Assembly: GCA_041287865.1 (NCBI GenBank)
Contig: JBGGMV010000016.1
Span: forward strand, 1 to 64,000
Length of the DNA: 64,000 nt
DNA from: JAPWJZ01 sp041287865
GTDB lineage: Bacteria; Pseudomonadota; Alphaproteobacteria; Micavibrionales; UBA2020
Direction of reading: 5' to 3'
The notes under the pieces are model-generated. The model made no database searches. It saw nothing but the letters and a program-made list of their open reading frames with translations, and was not told where the DNA came from. A program made the translations under genes and the position numbers. Shown piece after piece: positions 35,613 to 45,490 of the stretch. Within the stretch, counting starts at the first letter, position 1. Every line of letters begins with the position of its first letter.

Positions 35613-36637
35613 TGCTGACGGAGAACATCCGCCGCATTCCTAAAGTAGATTTGCACGTCCATCTGGAAGGCACGATATCGCCCCGGATGGTGGAGCTTAT
35701 CGCCAAACGCAACAACCTGCCCGTGCCGCAGGGCCTGACCGCGCCCGATGGCCAGAGCATCCACTGGCAGCCGAAGACGACGGCGGGGGATAACCTTGTC
35801 TCGTTCCTCAAGGCCTATGACGACGCGACCAAGGTGATGAAGACGGCGGAAGATTACGTCGACCTCACCCACGATTACCTGACACGTTCCGCGGCCGAAG
35901 GCTGCATCTATGCCGAGCTCACTATTTCGGTCGAGCATGGCGAGATGGTCGGCCTGCAATATCCCGAGATGCTGGCCGCGATCACCGAAGGCTACGAGAA
36001 GGCGAAGAAAGAAACAGGTATCGAGGCGCGATTGATCTCATCCTGCGTGCGCCACTACGGCCCGAAATCGGCGCTGCGTGTGGCGGAAGTCACGCGCGAC
36101 AATCCGCATCCGCTGGTGACAGGCTTTGGGATGGCGGGCGATGAAAATGCGCATACGATTGCCGATTTCAAGCCGGCCTTTGATATCTGCTCACACCTTG
36201 GCCGTACGGCGCATGCGGGCGAAGCTTCGGGCCCCGACACCGTGCGTCAGGCGCGTGATTTGTTAAAGCTGCGGCGCTTCGGCCATATGGTGCGCGCGAT
36301 TGAAGACGCGACACTGGTGCAGGAACTTGTCGCTATCAAGGCCGTGCCGGAAGTCTGCGTCGGCAGCAATCTGGCGCTGAAGGTTTATCCCGATTACAAA
36401 GCACACCCCTTGCGCAAGTTTTTTGATACGGGGCTGAGGGTGACGCTGGGATCAGATGATCCGACATTCTTCGGCACTTCAATCGGGCGCGAGTACCAGA
36501 ACGCGCATGACAAGGCAGGCTTCACTGAAAAAGAATTGCTGCAGCTGTCGCGCAATGCCGTCGAGGAAGCTTTTGTCGATGACGCGACGCGCGGCAAACT
36601 GCTCGACCGCGTCGCGGCGTATAAAATCGCCGCCTAG
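35612..36637 (+). CDS. add: Adenosine deaminase family protein
   Basis: The 341-residue amidohydrolase hydrolyses adenosine to inosine, or possibly adenine to hypoxanthine. Metal and catalytic motifs are KVDLHVHLEGTI at about 10-21, TAHAGEASGP near 205 and VTLGSDDPTFFGTSIGREY near 288. Adenosine enzymes typically have HLDG, so the HLEG here leaves room for adenine as substrate, but the SDDPxFFGTSIGREY block fits adenosine deaminases. The start at 35612 is set by the one-base overlap with the thiolase stop. Together with guaC it could salvage purines. Confidence 0.85.
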   Translation: MLTENIRRIPKVDLHVHLEGTISPRMVELIAKRNNLPVPQGLTAPDGQSIHWQPKTTAGDNLVSFLKAYDDATKVMKTAEDYVDLTHDYLTRSAAEGCIYAELTISVEHGEMVGLQYPEMLAAITEGYEKAKKETGIEARLISSCVRHYGPKSALRVAEVTRDNPHPLVTGFGMAGDENAHTIADFKPAFDICSHLGRTAHAGEASGPDTVRQARDLLKLRRFGHMVRAIEDATLVQELVAIKAVPEVCVGSNLALKVYPDYKAHPLRKFFDTGLRVTLGSDDPTFFGTSIGREYQNAHDKAGFTEKELLQLSRNAVEEAFVDDATRGKLLDRVAAYKIAA

Positions 36638-36669
36638 CTTTTCATAAGCTATTCAAATAGCGATATTAT

Positions 36670-36699
36670 TTGACAATTTTTTCCCTGATGCCCCATGAT
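36670..36699 (+). promoter_or_regulatory. Sigma-70 promoter for the 36733 gene
   Basis: TTGACA at 36670-36675 and CATGAT at 36694-36699 have an 18-base spacer. Just upstream, GCTATTCAAATAGC at 36648-36661 is an inverted repeat (6 bp arms, 2-base gap) that could bind a regulator. A GGAGG ribosome binding site at 36721-36725 precedes the ATG. Confidence 0.65.
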
Positions 36700-36732
36700 G
36701 CGCCTATCTGAACATCACATGGAGGTACTTCG

Positions 36733-37206
36733 ATGAAGGCTTCTTCTAAAGTTGCAGCGGGTGCAGGCGCACTTGCAGCTGGCATTGGTATTGTCTGCGC
36801 GTTTCTCTGCCCGCTGGCAGGATTGGCCGCCGGTGCATACCTGACCTATGGCGCGGTTGCCGCGACCATGGGCACGGCTGCGACAGTTGCATTGACGGCA
36901 GCAGGCGCTGTTGGCGGCCTTCTGCTGGGCCGCATTACCGCGCCCGTCGTTGCAATCGCCAGCATCGGCCTTGGCGCAGCTGTCGGCCTTGGCGTGAAGA
37001 TGATCGGTGTGGGTCTCGAAAAACTGCGCGGCAGTGACAAGCCGCAGCAAGCGCCCGCACAGAAATTCATGGCGATCGAACCCGCGTCGAACTTTAATGT
37101 GCTCTCCACGCTGAAAGCCGCCTTTGGCAAAGCGCAGGAACCTTCCAACGACAACGTAAAGCCCGCGCCGCAGCTCAAGATGCTGCCGAAAGCCCCCGGT
37201 CTTTAA
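36733..37206 (+). CDS. Glycine-zipper-like small membrane protein
   Basis: The 157-residue protein has a hydrophobic N-terminal half very rich in Gly and Ala (AAGAGALAAGIGIVCAF; AAGAVGGLLLGRITAPVVAI), suggesting two or three membrane helices packed by glycine-zipper contacts. The C-terminal 55 residues are polar, with a conserved-looking PSNDNVKPAPQLKMLP tail. It resembles no family I can name. A near-consensus promoter and a clean terminator enclose it, so it is a monocistronic and probably abundant membrane protein. Confidence 0.7.
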   Translation: MKASSKVAAGAGALAAGIGIVCAFLCPLAGLAAGAYLTYGAVAATMGTAATVALTAAGAVGGLLLGRITAPVVAIASIGLGAAVGLGVKMIGVGLEKLRGSDKPQQAPAQKFMAIEPASNFNVLSTLKAAFGKAQEPSNDNVKPAPQLKMLPKAPGL

Positions 37207-37251
37207 GAAAGTTACCTAAGCCGGTAATTTATATATAAAAATACAGAAAGC

Positions 37252-37275
37252 CGCGCCCCCAAAGGCGCGTTTTTT
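37252..37275 (+). terminator. Rho-independent terminator
   Basis: A CGCGCC stem at 37252-37257, loop CCCAAA and GGCGCG at 37264-37269 are followed by six T at 37270-37275. It ends the glycine-zipper gene 46 bases after its stop. Confidence 0.85.
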
Positions 37276-37414
37276 GTTGCCTGCGTTAGCTTTAATGCCG
37301 ATGTATTGGAAAACGAATTTGACTATCGGAAAGTAAATACGCGCTTTTCCCAACAAAAACGGGGTTTGCGGTATCAGAGGATGGCTGATCATGCCATTTT
37401 CCAATGTACGGGTC

Positions 37415-37888
37415 TTAACCGGCTGCGGAACGCTGTAGAGAACCCGCACGCCTCAGGTTGCGGTGGTGGCACTCCATCCAAAGCAGACACGCGCCGAGGA
37501 GGCTACAAAGAAATCCAATATAGATATTGTAACTATCATACTCGAATATCTCGTCGTCGTCAGGCGACGGGCCGTTGTGCAGATAGAAGACTTCAAGCTG
37601 GTTCTTGCTCTTTTTTAGCTCCCACCGCAGCTTCTCTGTTCTCCATGGCTTTAACTCGAAGAAATGTTTTTTGCCGCTTTCGTCTACGTGTACGACAAGC
37701 GGATAGGCACAAGGGTCGCGCCTGACCCTTTTTCTGCTGAACCGGCAAGTGGACTCGCGCTTGCTGACGACTTCCAGTGTTGTGGGGGTGGCGGCCATCC
37801 TCGTCTTGACGTTGATCGCGAGCGGAACCATGCCGCCGACAATCAGGATTAGACCGAGTATCACCGCGGTGAGTGAAAAATTTCGCAT
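37415..37888 (-). CDS. DUF3592-like membrane protein
   Basis: The 157-residue protein has one membrane helix near the N-terminus (VILGLILIVGGMVPLAINV) and another near the C-terminus (YIGFLCSLLGACLLW). They flank an extracytoplasmic domain with FYLHNGPSPDDDE, the topology of DUF3592 proteins. No function is established for that family. A pair of cysteines (STCRF, DPCAYP) could form a disulphide. It stands alone. Confidence 0.65.
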   Translation of the reverse strand: MRNFSLTAVILGLILIVGGMVPLAINVKTRMAATPTTLEVVSKRESTCRFSRKRVRRDPCAYPLVVHVDESGKKHFFELKPWRTEKLRWELKKSKNQLEVFYLHNGPSPDDDEIFEYDSYNIYIGFLCSLLGACLLWMECHHRNLRRAGSLQRSAAG

Positions 37889-37950
37889 GGATGAATTACG
37901 CCATCTTAGACCAGATGTAGTGCGGGATCAGCTGTTTTCAGGGTAAAAGC

Positions 37951-38343
37951 CTAGGTATTGCCGAAGGTCTTCTTCAGCCCGCGCCTTGCGGTTGTGGTGC
38001 GGTCGCGTTCCACGACGGCGAGGATCTGCTGGCCGACGACAGGGTTGACCTCGAGCAGGCTGGCCTTGGCTTCGGTCCAGGCGCGCATGGCAAGCATATG
38101 ATCCTGCGGGGGCATGTTGACCAGCAGCGTGTGTTCGCCGACAGGCTTGGCGCGGCGGTTGAATTCGTTTTCGCGGGTTTTCAGCTGGGAAGCCGCGAGG
38201 AAGAAATCGGTCATGACCTGTTTTGCTTCGGGCGCGGTTGCCTCATAGGCAGCCTTCAGCGTGCCCAACGTCACGGCATTAAAGCCGCCGGTGAGCGCGC
38301 CGTTCAGGTCGTCCAGGTTGTCTGTCCCTTTTAAACGGACCAT
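37951..38343 (-). CDS. Hypothetical protein (130 aa)
   Basis: The protein is soluble and helical, with no signal peptide. The start is ATG at 38343. It contains NRRAKPVGEHTLLVNMPPQDH in the middle and an RTTTARRGLKK basic C-terminus. I do not recognise it. It is divergent from mnmG and shares with it a 127-base region containing overlapping inverted repeats. Confidence 0.65.
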   Translation of the reverse strand: MVRLKGTDNLDDLNGALTGGFNAVTLGTLKAAYEATAPEAKQVMTDFFLAASQLKTRENEFNRRAKPVGEHTLLVNMPPQDHMLAMRAWTEAKASLLEVNPVVGQQILAVVERDRTTTARRGLKKTFGNT

Positions 38344-38370
38344 GGTAGTAAGACCTTGCCCTTTTTCAGG

Positions 38371-38419
38371 TTTTCGGGTATCAATTTTCCTTAATGCTCA
38401 TTATACCCGAAAATCGGGT
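38371..38419. repeat. Overlapping inverted repeats in the mnmG leader
   Basis: TTTTCGGGTAT at 38371-38381 is a perfect 11-bp inverse of ATACCCGAAAA at 38403-38413. The right arm can instead pair forward: ACCCGA at 38405-38410, loop AAA, TCGGGT at 38414-38419. The two hairpins are mutually exclusive, so this could be an RNA switch before mnmG or a two-site operator between the divergent genes. Confidence 0.6.
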
Positions 38420-38470
38420 CTTGTGTGGAAAAAGTTAATTTTCCGGAAGAAAGCATCGTAAGTTATTGAT

Positions 38471-40340
<1,870 letters not shown>

Positions 40341-40348
<8 letters not shown>

Positions 40349-40964
40349 CTCCATCTCTGATACCTTTGCCAAGCGCGGGCTGCATGTTTCACGTGAAACA
40401 GCGGAAAAACTCAATATTTACAATAATTTACTTCTTAAGTGGCAGAAGGCGATCAACCTTGTCAGCCCCACCACTTTGGACGAAGCCGCGCTCCGCCATT
40501 TCTATGATAGCGGGCAGCTTTTCCGCTATGTTTTAGACCCCGATGTGAAACTGGCGGACATGGGCTCCGGTGCGGGTTTTCCAGGCCTTGTACTGGCCCT
40601 GCTGGGCGTGCGGGATGTGCATCTGATTGAGTCCGATGTTCGCAAGGCGACCTTCCTGCGTGAGGTTTCACGTGAAACGGGCGTGGCCGTGACAGTGCAT
40701 GACAGGCGCGTCGAGGACTGTTCTATCCCCGCGCTGGACGTGATCTCGGCCCGCGCTTTAGCCCCGCTGAAGGACCTTTTGGCCCACATGAATCACCTGT
40801 CTACGGCGGGCCATGCCTGCTACGGCCTGTTCGCCAAGGGCGCGCAGCATGAGGAAGAAATCGAAAAGGCACGCAAGCAATGGGATTTCGACCTTGAAAG
40901 CTTTACCAGCGAGACCGACCCCACGGCCCGTATCCTGCGCCTGAAAAACCTCAGGAAAAAATAG
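40341..40964 (+). CDS. rsmG: 16S rRNA m7G527 methyltransferase RsmG
   Basis: RsmG (GidB) methylates G527 of 16S rRNA. No in-frame ATG exists near the expected start; a TTG at 40341, behind GAGAGTAAAG and overlapping the mnmG stop by 8 bases, gives 207 residues. Motifs are LLLKWQKAINLVSP, the SAM-binding MGSGAGFPGLVLAL and ISARALAPLKDLL. Two parS palindromes lie inside the gene and are translated as VSRET at two places (HVSRETAE and EVSRETGV), so the coding sequence carries chromosome-partition sites. Confidence 0.93.
40385..40400. promoter_or_regulatory. parS site 1 (inside rsmG)
   Basis: The 16-bp palindrome TGTTTCACGTGAAACA is a perfect match to the parS consensus bound by ParB. It is translated as part of the N-terminal HVSRET of RsmG. 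Confidence 0.93.
40664..40679. promoter_or_regulatory. parS site 2 (inside rsmG)
   Basis: The 14-bp core GTTTCACGTGAAAC at 40665-40678 is perfect; only the outermost bases differ from consensus (G at each end). It encodes EVSRETG in RsmG. Confidence 0.85.
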
Positions 40965-40995
40965 ACCATTTCCCGTAAACGTCATATTTCCCTGA

Positions 40996-41011
40996 TGTTT
41001 CACGTGAAACA
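40996..41011. promoter_or_regulatory. parS site 3 (rsmG-parA gap)
   Basis: A perfect TGTTTCACGTGAAACA lies 31 bases after the rsmG stop and upstream of parA, where bound ParB could also affect parAB transcription. Confidence 0.93.
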
Positions 41012-41030
41012 CCGGCAACCCATACCCGCC

Positions 41031-41046
41031 TGTTTCACGTGGAACA
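41031..41046. promoter_or_regulatory. parS site 4 (rsmG-parA gap)
   Basis: TGTTTCACGTGGAACA matches the consensus at 15 of 16 positions. It starts 35 bases after the start of site 3, 64 bases before the parA ATG. Confidence 0.85.
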
Positions 41047-41109
41047 TTTGCAATTAAATTAGCCACGGGACGGCTTGATTGGACTCGCGAAGAAGCATAC
41101 AAAGGGTTC

Positions 41110-41976
41110 ATGACCCAGCCCATCATCAGAAACGAAGCCTTCATCGCACCGGACGGCGGTTCCGCCTCCCCCGCGACCCGTTATATCAGCGTCTCGAACC
41201 AGAAAGGCGGCGTTGGCAAGACCACAACGACGGTCAATCTGGCCACCGCCCTTGCCGCGGTGGGCAAAAGAGTGCTGGTTGTCGACCTGGACCCCCAGGG
41301 TAACGCCTCAACCGGCTTCGGTGTCGACCGCGCCGAGCGCGTAAACGGCACTTACGAGGTCCTTTTCGGTGATTGCACGGCTGATGAAGCGACTTTGCCG
41401 ACCAAAGTGCCCAATCTTTTCATCATTTCCTCCTCCATCCACCTCTCGGGCGCGGAAATCGAGCTGGTCGAGGCTGAACGCCGCGAAGCCCGCCTGAAAA
41501 TGGCGCTGGAGCTCTCGAAGCAACATTATGACTATGTCCTCTTCGACTGCCCGCCGTCGCTGAACCTCCTGACGCTGAACGCCCTTGTGGCGTCGACCGG
41601 CGTGCTGGTGCCGCTGCAGTGCGAATTCTATGCGCTGGAAGGCCTGAGCCATCTGGTGAAGACAATCGAGCGCGTCACGCAAAGCTTCAACCAGAAGCTC
41701 GAATTGATGGGCGTCGTGCTGACCATGTACGACAAGCGCAACAACCTCGCCAACCAGGTCGCTGACAACGTGCGCGGCTTCTTCGGCGACAAGGTTTACG
41801 AGACGGCGATTCCGCGCAACGTGCGCATTTCGGAAGCGCCCTCCTTCGGCCTGCCCGCGATTGTTTATGACATGCACTGCCCGGGCTCGCAGGCTTATAT
41901 CCAGCTGGCGAAAGAAATCCTGAAGCGCGAGCAAAAAGAACAAGAACAAAAACTGCAGCTGCAGTACGGCACATAA
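41110..41976 (+). CDS. parA: Chromosome partitioning ATPase ParA
   Basis: ParA is the Walker-type ATPase whose gradient on the nucleoid moves ParB-parS complexes during chromosome segregation. The 288-residue protein has the deviant Walker A QKGGVGKTTTTVN at about 31-43, VDLDPQGNASTG and the Walker B-like VLFDCPPSLNLLT. The ATG at 41110 has AAAGGG upstream. The C-terminus ends in a Glu/Gln/Lys-rich helix. parB follows after 22 bases. Confidence 0.96.
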   Translation: MTQPIIRNEAFIAPDGGSASPATRYISVSNQKGGVGKTTTTVNLATALAAVGKRVLVVDLDPQGNASTGFGVDRAERVNGTYEVLFGDCTADEATLPTKVPNLFIISSSIHLSGAEIELVEAERREARLKMALELSKQHYDYVLFDCPPSLNLLTLNALVASTGVLVPLQCEFYALEGLSHLVKTIERVTQSFNQKLELMGVVLTMYDKRNNLANQVADNVRGFFGDKVYETAIPRNVRISEAPSFGLPAIVYDMHCPGSQAYIQLAKEILKREQKEQEQKLQLQYGT

Positions 41977-41998
41977 GTTTTTTAATCGGAGAAATAAG

Positions 41999-42958
41999 AT
42001 GACTGCAGAAGTGAAAAAACGCGGCCTTGGCCGCGGCCTCGACGCCCTCTTCCAGGACCAGCGCAAGGAAGAAGAAGCCTTCCAGCCGAAGATCAAGCGC
42101 GCCGACGAAATCGTCGCGGCCGCCGTCGCACAGGCAGAAGCAAAAGCGGCATCCGGCACCTCATCGACAGCAACGCAGCGTAAGGTCGCTGTCGAGCGCC
42201 TGACGCCCGGCAAATACCAGCCGCGCCGTTTCTTTGACGATGCAGCGCTCGATCAACTCTCGGACAGCATCGCCGCGCATGGCGTGTTGCAACCTTTGTT
42301 GGTTCGTCAGCTCTCGGGCAATATGTACGAGATCATCGCGGGCGAACGCCGCTGGCGCGCCGCGCAAAAAGCGCAGCTGCATGAAGTTCCAGTCGTCATC
42401 GCGACGCTGACCGACAAGGAAGCGCTTGAAATCGCGCTGGTCGAAAACCTGCAGCGCGAAGACCTGACAGCGGTCGAGGAAGCCGAAGGCTATGCGCGCC
42501 TGATGGAAGAATTCGGCCATACGCAGGAAGCCCTGTCGCAGCAGCTTGGCAAAAGCCGCAGCCATGTCGCCAATACATTGCGTCTTTTGAAACTGCCGCA
42601 GTCGGTGCGCGGCATGGTGCAAAGCAATACCTTAAGCGCCGGTCATGCCCGCGCGCTTGTCGGCGCGAAAGATCCCGAGGCGCTGGCCGGCCTGATCGTC
42701 AGCCGCGGCCTGAGCGTGCGTCAGACCGAAGCGCTGGTGCAAAAGGCGACCGAAGGCAAGCTGAAGCCTGCCCGCAAAAAAGCCTTCGTCGAAAAAGACG
42801 TCGATGTTCTGGCGCTGGAAGAACTGACAAGCTCGAAGCTTGGCCTGCGCGTGACGATCGCCAGCAACGGCCCCGCCGGAACGCTTTCCATCGAATACAA
42901 GACGCTCGACCAGCTGGATGACCTGCTGGCGCGTCTTGGCCAGGTGCCGAAGCGCTGA
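41999..42958 (+). CDS. parB: Chromosome partitioning protein ParB
   Basis: ParB is the CTP-dependent clamp that loads at parS and spreads on DNA. The 319-residue protein has KKRGLGRGLDALF at the N-terminus for ParA contact. VERLTPGKYQPRRFF and the CTP-binding GERRWRAAQ follow, then a helix-turn-helix (ALSQQLGKSRSHVANTLRLL) and a C-terminal dimerisation domain. Its cognate sites lie 1-1.6 kb upstream. The stop codon shares one base with the start of the next gene (TGATG). Confidence 0.96.
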   Translation: MTAEVKKRGLGRGLDALFQDQRKEEEAFQPKIKRADEIVAAAVAQAEAKAASGTSSTATQRKVAVERLTPGKYQPRRFFDDAALDQLSDSIAAHGVLQPLLVRQLSGNMYEIIAGERRWRAAQKAQLHEVPVVIATLTDKEALEIALVENLQREDLTAVEEAEGYARLMEEFGHTQEALSQQLGKSRSHVANTLRLLKLPQSVRGMVQSNTLSAGHARALVGAKDPEALAGLIVSRGLSVRQTEALVQKATEGKLKPARKKAFVEKDVDVLALEELTSSKLGLRVTIASNGPAGTLSIEYKTLDQLDDLLARLGQVPKR

Positions 42959-43905
42959 TGAAGCACGACAAGGACGCTTATTCGTCTTTCCGCTGGACCT
43001 GGACTTCCGCCGCGAAGCGGAAGCAGCTGATGGACGAAACGCAGCGCATCCTGTCAATCTGGCCCGAGACCCGCGCCCTGCTCGACCTCGCCGCCGCCGA
43101 AAAAGTGCCGATTGCCTTTGCCGATAATCTGATCGGCACGGATACCGACGGCGTCAATATCGTCAACCGCACGACCGGCGAACGCCGCATCGATATCAAG
43201 CCCTATAAAAAACCCGAAGACTGCGCCATCGCGCTGATCCACGAACTGCGCCACCTGTGGCAGGACAAGCAACTGGGCCTGACCGCCCTCACCCGCGGCC
43301 TTGGCGAAAAAGACGCGACGACGGCCATGCTGCTGAACCGTGTGAAGGAGGCCGATGCCTTCGCCTTCACCGACCTGATGATTGGCCGCATCAATCACTT
43401 CCCTGACGATTTTAAAAAGATGGAAAGCGTCCGTGCCGCGCTGCTCTTTCTCAACCGTCGCCAGCCGCTGAGCGAGGAGCAGGAAAACGAGGTCAGCGAC
43501 GTGATGGCCAAGGCCATAACCGAACGCCTGCCCGCCGAGCGCGCCGCCCTGAAAAAGAAATTCACCGAAGCCCTGACATGGCTGGACAGCTATGACCGCG
43601 AAGCGGTTTCAACCTATCATCGCCGCTACATTCAAGACCCTATCGACCATATGACCGAGAAACAGGGCCATGTGGTCGCGCTGGCCGATATACGCCGCCT
43701 GTGCATGGCGGGCGACGGGCCTACACAAATCTCTTACATGGACGATGTAGACGATAAAGCCTTTGCGGCGCTGGTGATGAAAGATGTTGCGACGCCGCTG
43801 GCCGATGTTACAGGCCTGATGGATGCCTTCGAAAAGGCAGGTACTCGCCACGTGAAACAAAAATCAGAAATTGATGCTCGTTTGAAAGCGGCACTGAAGC
43901 CTTAA
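42958..43905 (+). CDS. Putative zinc metallopeptidase coupled to parB
   Basis: The 315-residue protein contains IALIHELRHLWQ, with HELRH at 95-99 fitting the HExxH zinc-binding signature, and KEADAFAF about 32 residues later, where Glu131 could be the third metal ligand. It aligns with the proteins at 30222 and 31307, in which the same helix has lost its histidines. The family is probably the one labelled DUF6782 (from memory). There is no signal peptide, so it is cytoplasmic. The ATG overlaps the parB stop, so the two are translationally coupled; a role in processing a segregation or cell-cycle factor is only a hypothesis. Confidence 0.7.
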   Translation: MKHDKDAYSSFRWTWTSAAKRKQLMDETQRILSIWPETRALLDLAAAEKVPIAFADNLIGTDTDGVNIVNRTTGERRIDIKPYKKPEDCAIALIHELRHLWQDKQLGLTALTRGLGEKDATTAMLLNRVKEADAFAFTDLMIGRINHFPDDFKKMESVRAALLFLNRRQPLSEEQENEVSDVMAKAITERLPAERAALKKKFTEALTWLDSYDREAVSTYHRRYIQDPIDHMTEKQGHVVALADIRRLCMAGDGPTQISYMDDVDDKAFAALVMKDVATPLADVTGLMDAFEKAGTRHVKQKSEIDARLKAALKP

Positions 43906-44945
43906 GCGCGTCTTTTGCCGGCGACAGCCTTGCCGCCCAGTTGCGCCAGCGACAGCACGGCGCGGCCCAGCAATACGTCCGGCGTGCTGCCGGTCTGTTT
44001 GCATTTGGCTTCGGCACTGGAAATGATGTTCAGCGCCTGTTCAAGCTGCTGGAAGCTCCAGCCGTTTAACTGGGCAAGGAAGGCGTCCTTGTGCTTGAAG
44101 AACAACGGCGGGCGCAGTTTTTTGAGGGCCAGTTCCAGCCCGTCGCCCGCCATGCGGGCCTTGGTGACGTGCAGGCGGGTGAAATGATCGAGCATGACGC
44201 GCAAGATTCTGACCGGCGACTCGCCTTCGTGCAGCAAGTGGGTCAGGATACGGTCGGCCTCGGCCACGTTGCCGGAGGCTGCCGTGCGGGCAAGGTCTTC
44301 GAGCGGCAATTGGGCCGAACCGCCGACAGATGCCATAACATCTTCGAGCGCGATATCCTTGTAGCCGCCCATATATATAGAGAGCTTCTCCGCCTCGCCG
44401 CGCGCAACGCCGCGGTCGCCGACCACGTTGGCCGCCATATACTGCAGCGCGTCGGATGAAATTGTATATCCCCTGCTCCGCAGTTCCTCGGACAGGATCT
44501 TGGTCAGGTCGCGGGCGTCATCGACATAGCAGGGCAAGGCGACGGCATTGGGCGCGTCCTCGAACAGCTTGCGCAGCTTGGAGGCCGGCCAGAGGTCGGC
44601 AGCCTCCAGTATCACCATGTTGCAGCCGGGCTTCAGCGCCGCCAGCGTGGATTTGACAATCGCTTCGATCTTGTCGGTGGCGTCGCGCACGCGCACCACG
44701 CGCCGCCCACCCAGCATCGAGATTGACTGTGCTTCGTCGAGCAGCAGCGACGGATTGTCGGACAGATGGCTGCCGCTGAACTCGGCAACGGCGAAAGGAT
44801 CGCTGGCATCGGATACAGCCAGCTTTGCCAAGCCGCTCGCGCGTTCGCGCACAAGGCCTTCATCGGGCCCATAGACCAGCACCGCCAGCGCCTTGGGGTC
44901 CGGTTTTTTTAAAAACGGGTCAATGTCGCGGAACTGGAGTTTCAC
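43902..44945 (-). CDS. holA: DNA polymerase III delta subunit
   Basis: HolA is the clamp-loader subunit that opens the DnaN ring. The 347-residue protein starts with GTG at 44945, overlapping the lptE stop by 4 bases. Family features are VLVYGPDEGLVRERA at about 22-36, VVRVRDATDKIE and a C-terminal collar with WSFQQLEQALNII. Its 3' end overlaps that of the convergent metallopeptidase-like gene by 4 bases. The lptE-holA pairing is common in Proteobacteria. Confidence 0.93.
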   Translation of the reverse strand: MKLQFRDIDPFLKKPDPKALAVLVYGPDEGLVRERASGLAKLAVSDASDPFAVAEFSGSHLSDNPSLLLDEAQSISMLGGRRVVRVRDATDKIEAIVKSTLAALKPGCNMVILEAADLWPASKLRKLFEDAPNAVALPCYVDDARDLTKILSEELRSRGYTISSDALQYMAANVVGDRGVARGEAEKLSIYMGGYKDIALEDVMASVGGSAQLPLEDLARTAASGNVAEADRILTHLLHEGESPVRILRVMLDHFTRLHVTKARMAGDGLELALKKLRPPLFFKHKDAFLAQLNGWSFQQLEQALNIISSAEAKCKQTGSTPDVLLGRAVLSLAQLGGKAVAGKRRA

Positions 44946-45490
44946 GGCGAGGGCACGGGGAAAGGTTTCGGCGGCTCGGCGCGGTTAAAATAAAGATCGA
45001 TCTCTCGCACGATGGAATCCGACAGCTCTTCCAGCATATGGTCGGTGACGCTTTGCTTGGACACGATGGTCGCCAGCTGGTTGTCGAGCTGGTTGTATCC
45101 GCCCACCGCGTGGACGTCGCGTTCCAGCACCACGCGGCCGCTGATGCGTTCCACCAGCTTGATATGCGTGCCGATATTGGTCATGGCGCGGGTCGATGTC
45201 GCGTCTTTGCGGATGCCGAGGTTGGTGGTGTCGGTTTTCAGCGGTAGCAGAGTGAGGATGTAATTGCCGACGCTGGGGCGGCCGCGCACATACAGCCGGT
45301 CGATCAGCAGGTTGCGCAGGCGCTGGCCTTCGCGGTCGGGCACGTTGGCAATGTCGATGGCGGCACGGTTGATCGCCATGTCGCCATCGGCGGCCTGCAG
45401 GTATTCCGTCTTGCCGTACAGCGGCTCGAACCCGCAGCCGGCAAGAGCGAGAAGGCAAAGGACAGTGGCGATCGTTTTAAACGACGACAT
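44942..45490 (-). CDS. lptE: LPS-assembly lipoprotein LptE
   Basis: LptE plugs the LptD barrel that inserts lipopolysaccharide into the outer membrane. The ATG at 45490, inside the leuS stop region (14-base overlap), gives 182 residues with a lipoprotein signal (VLCLLALAGCGFEPLYG; lipobox LAGC). The GFEPLYG after the cysteine is typical of alphaproteobacterial LptE. The C-terminus (EPPKPFPVPSP) is proline rich. A longer frame to 45673 is the shadow of leuS. Confidence 0.9.
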   Translation of the reverse strand: MSSFKTIATVLCLLALAGCGFEPLYGKTEYLQAADGDMAINRAAIDIANVPDREGQRLRNLLIDRLYVRGRPSVGNYILTLLPLKTDTTNLGIRKDATSTRAMTNIGTHIKLVERISGRVVLERDVHAVGGYNQLDNQLATIVSKQSVTDHMLEELSDSIVREIDLYFNRAEPPKPFPVPSP

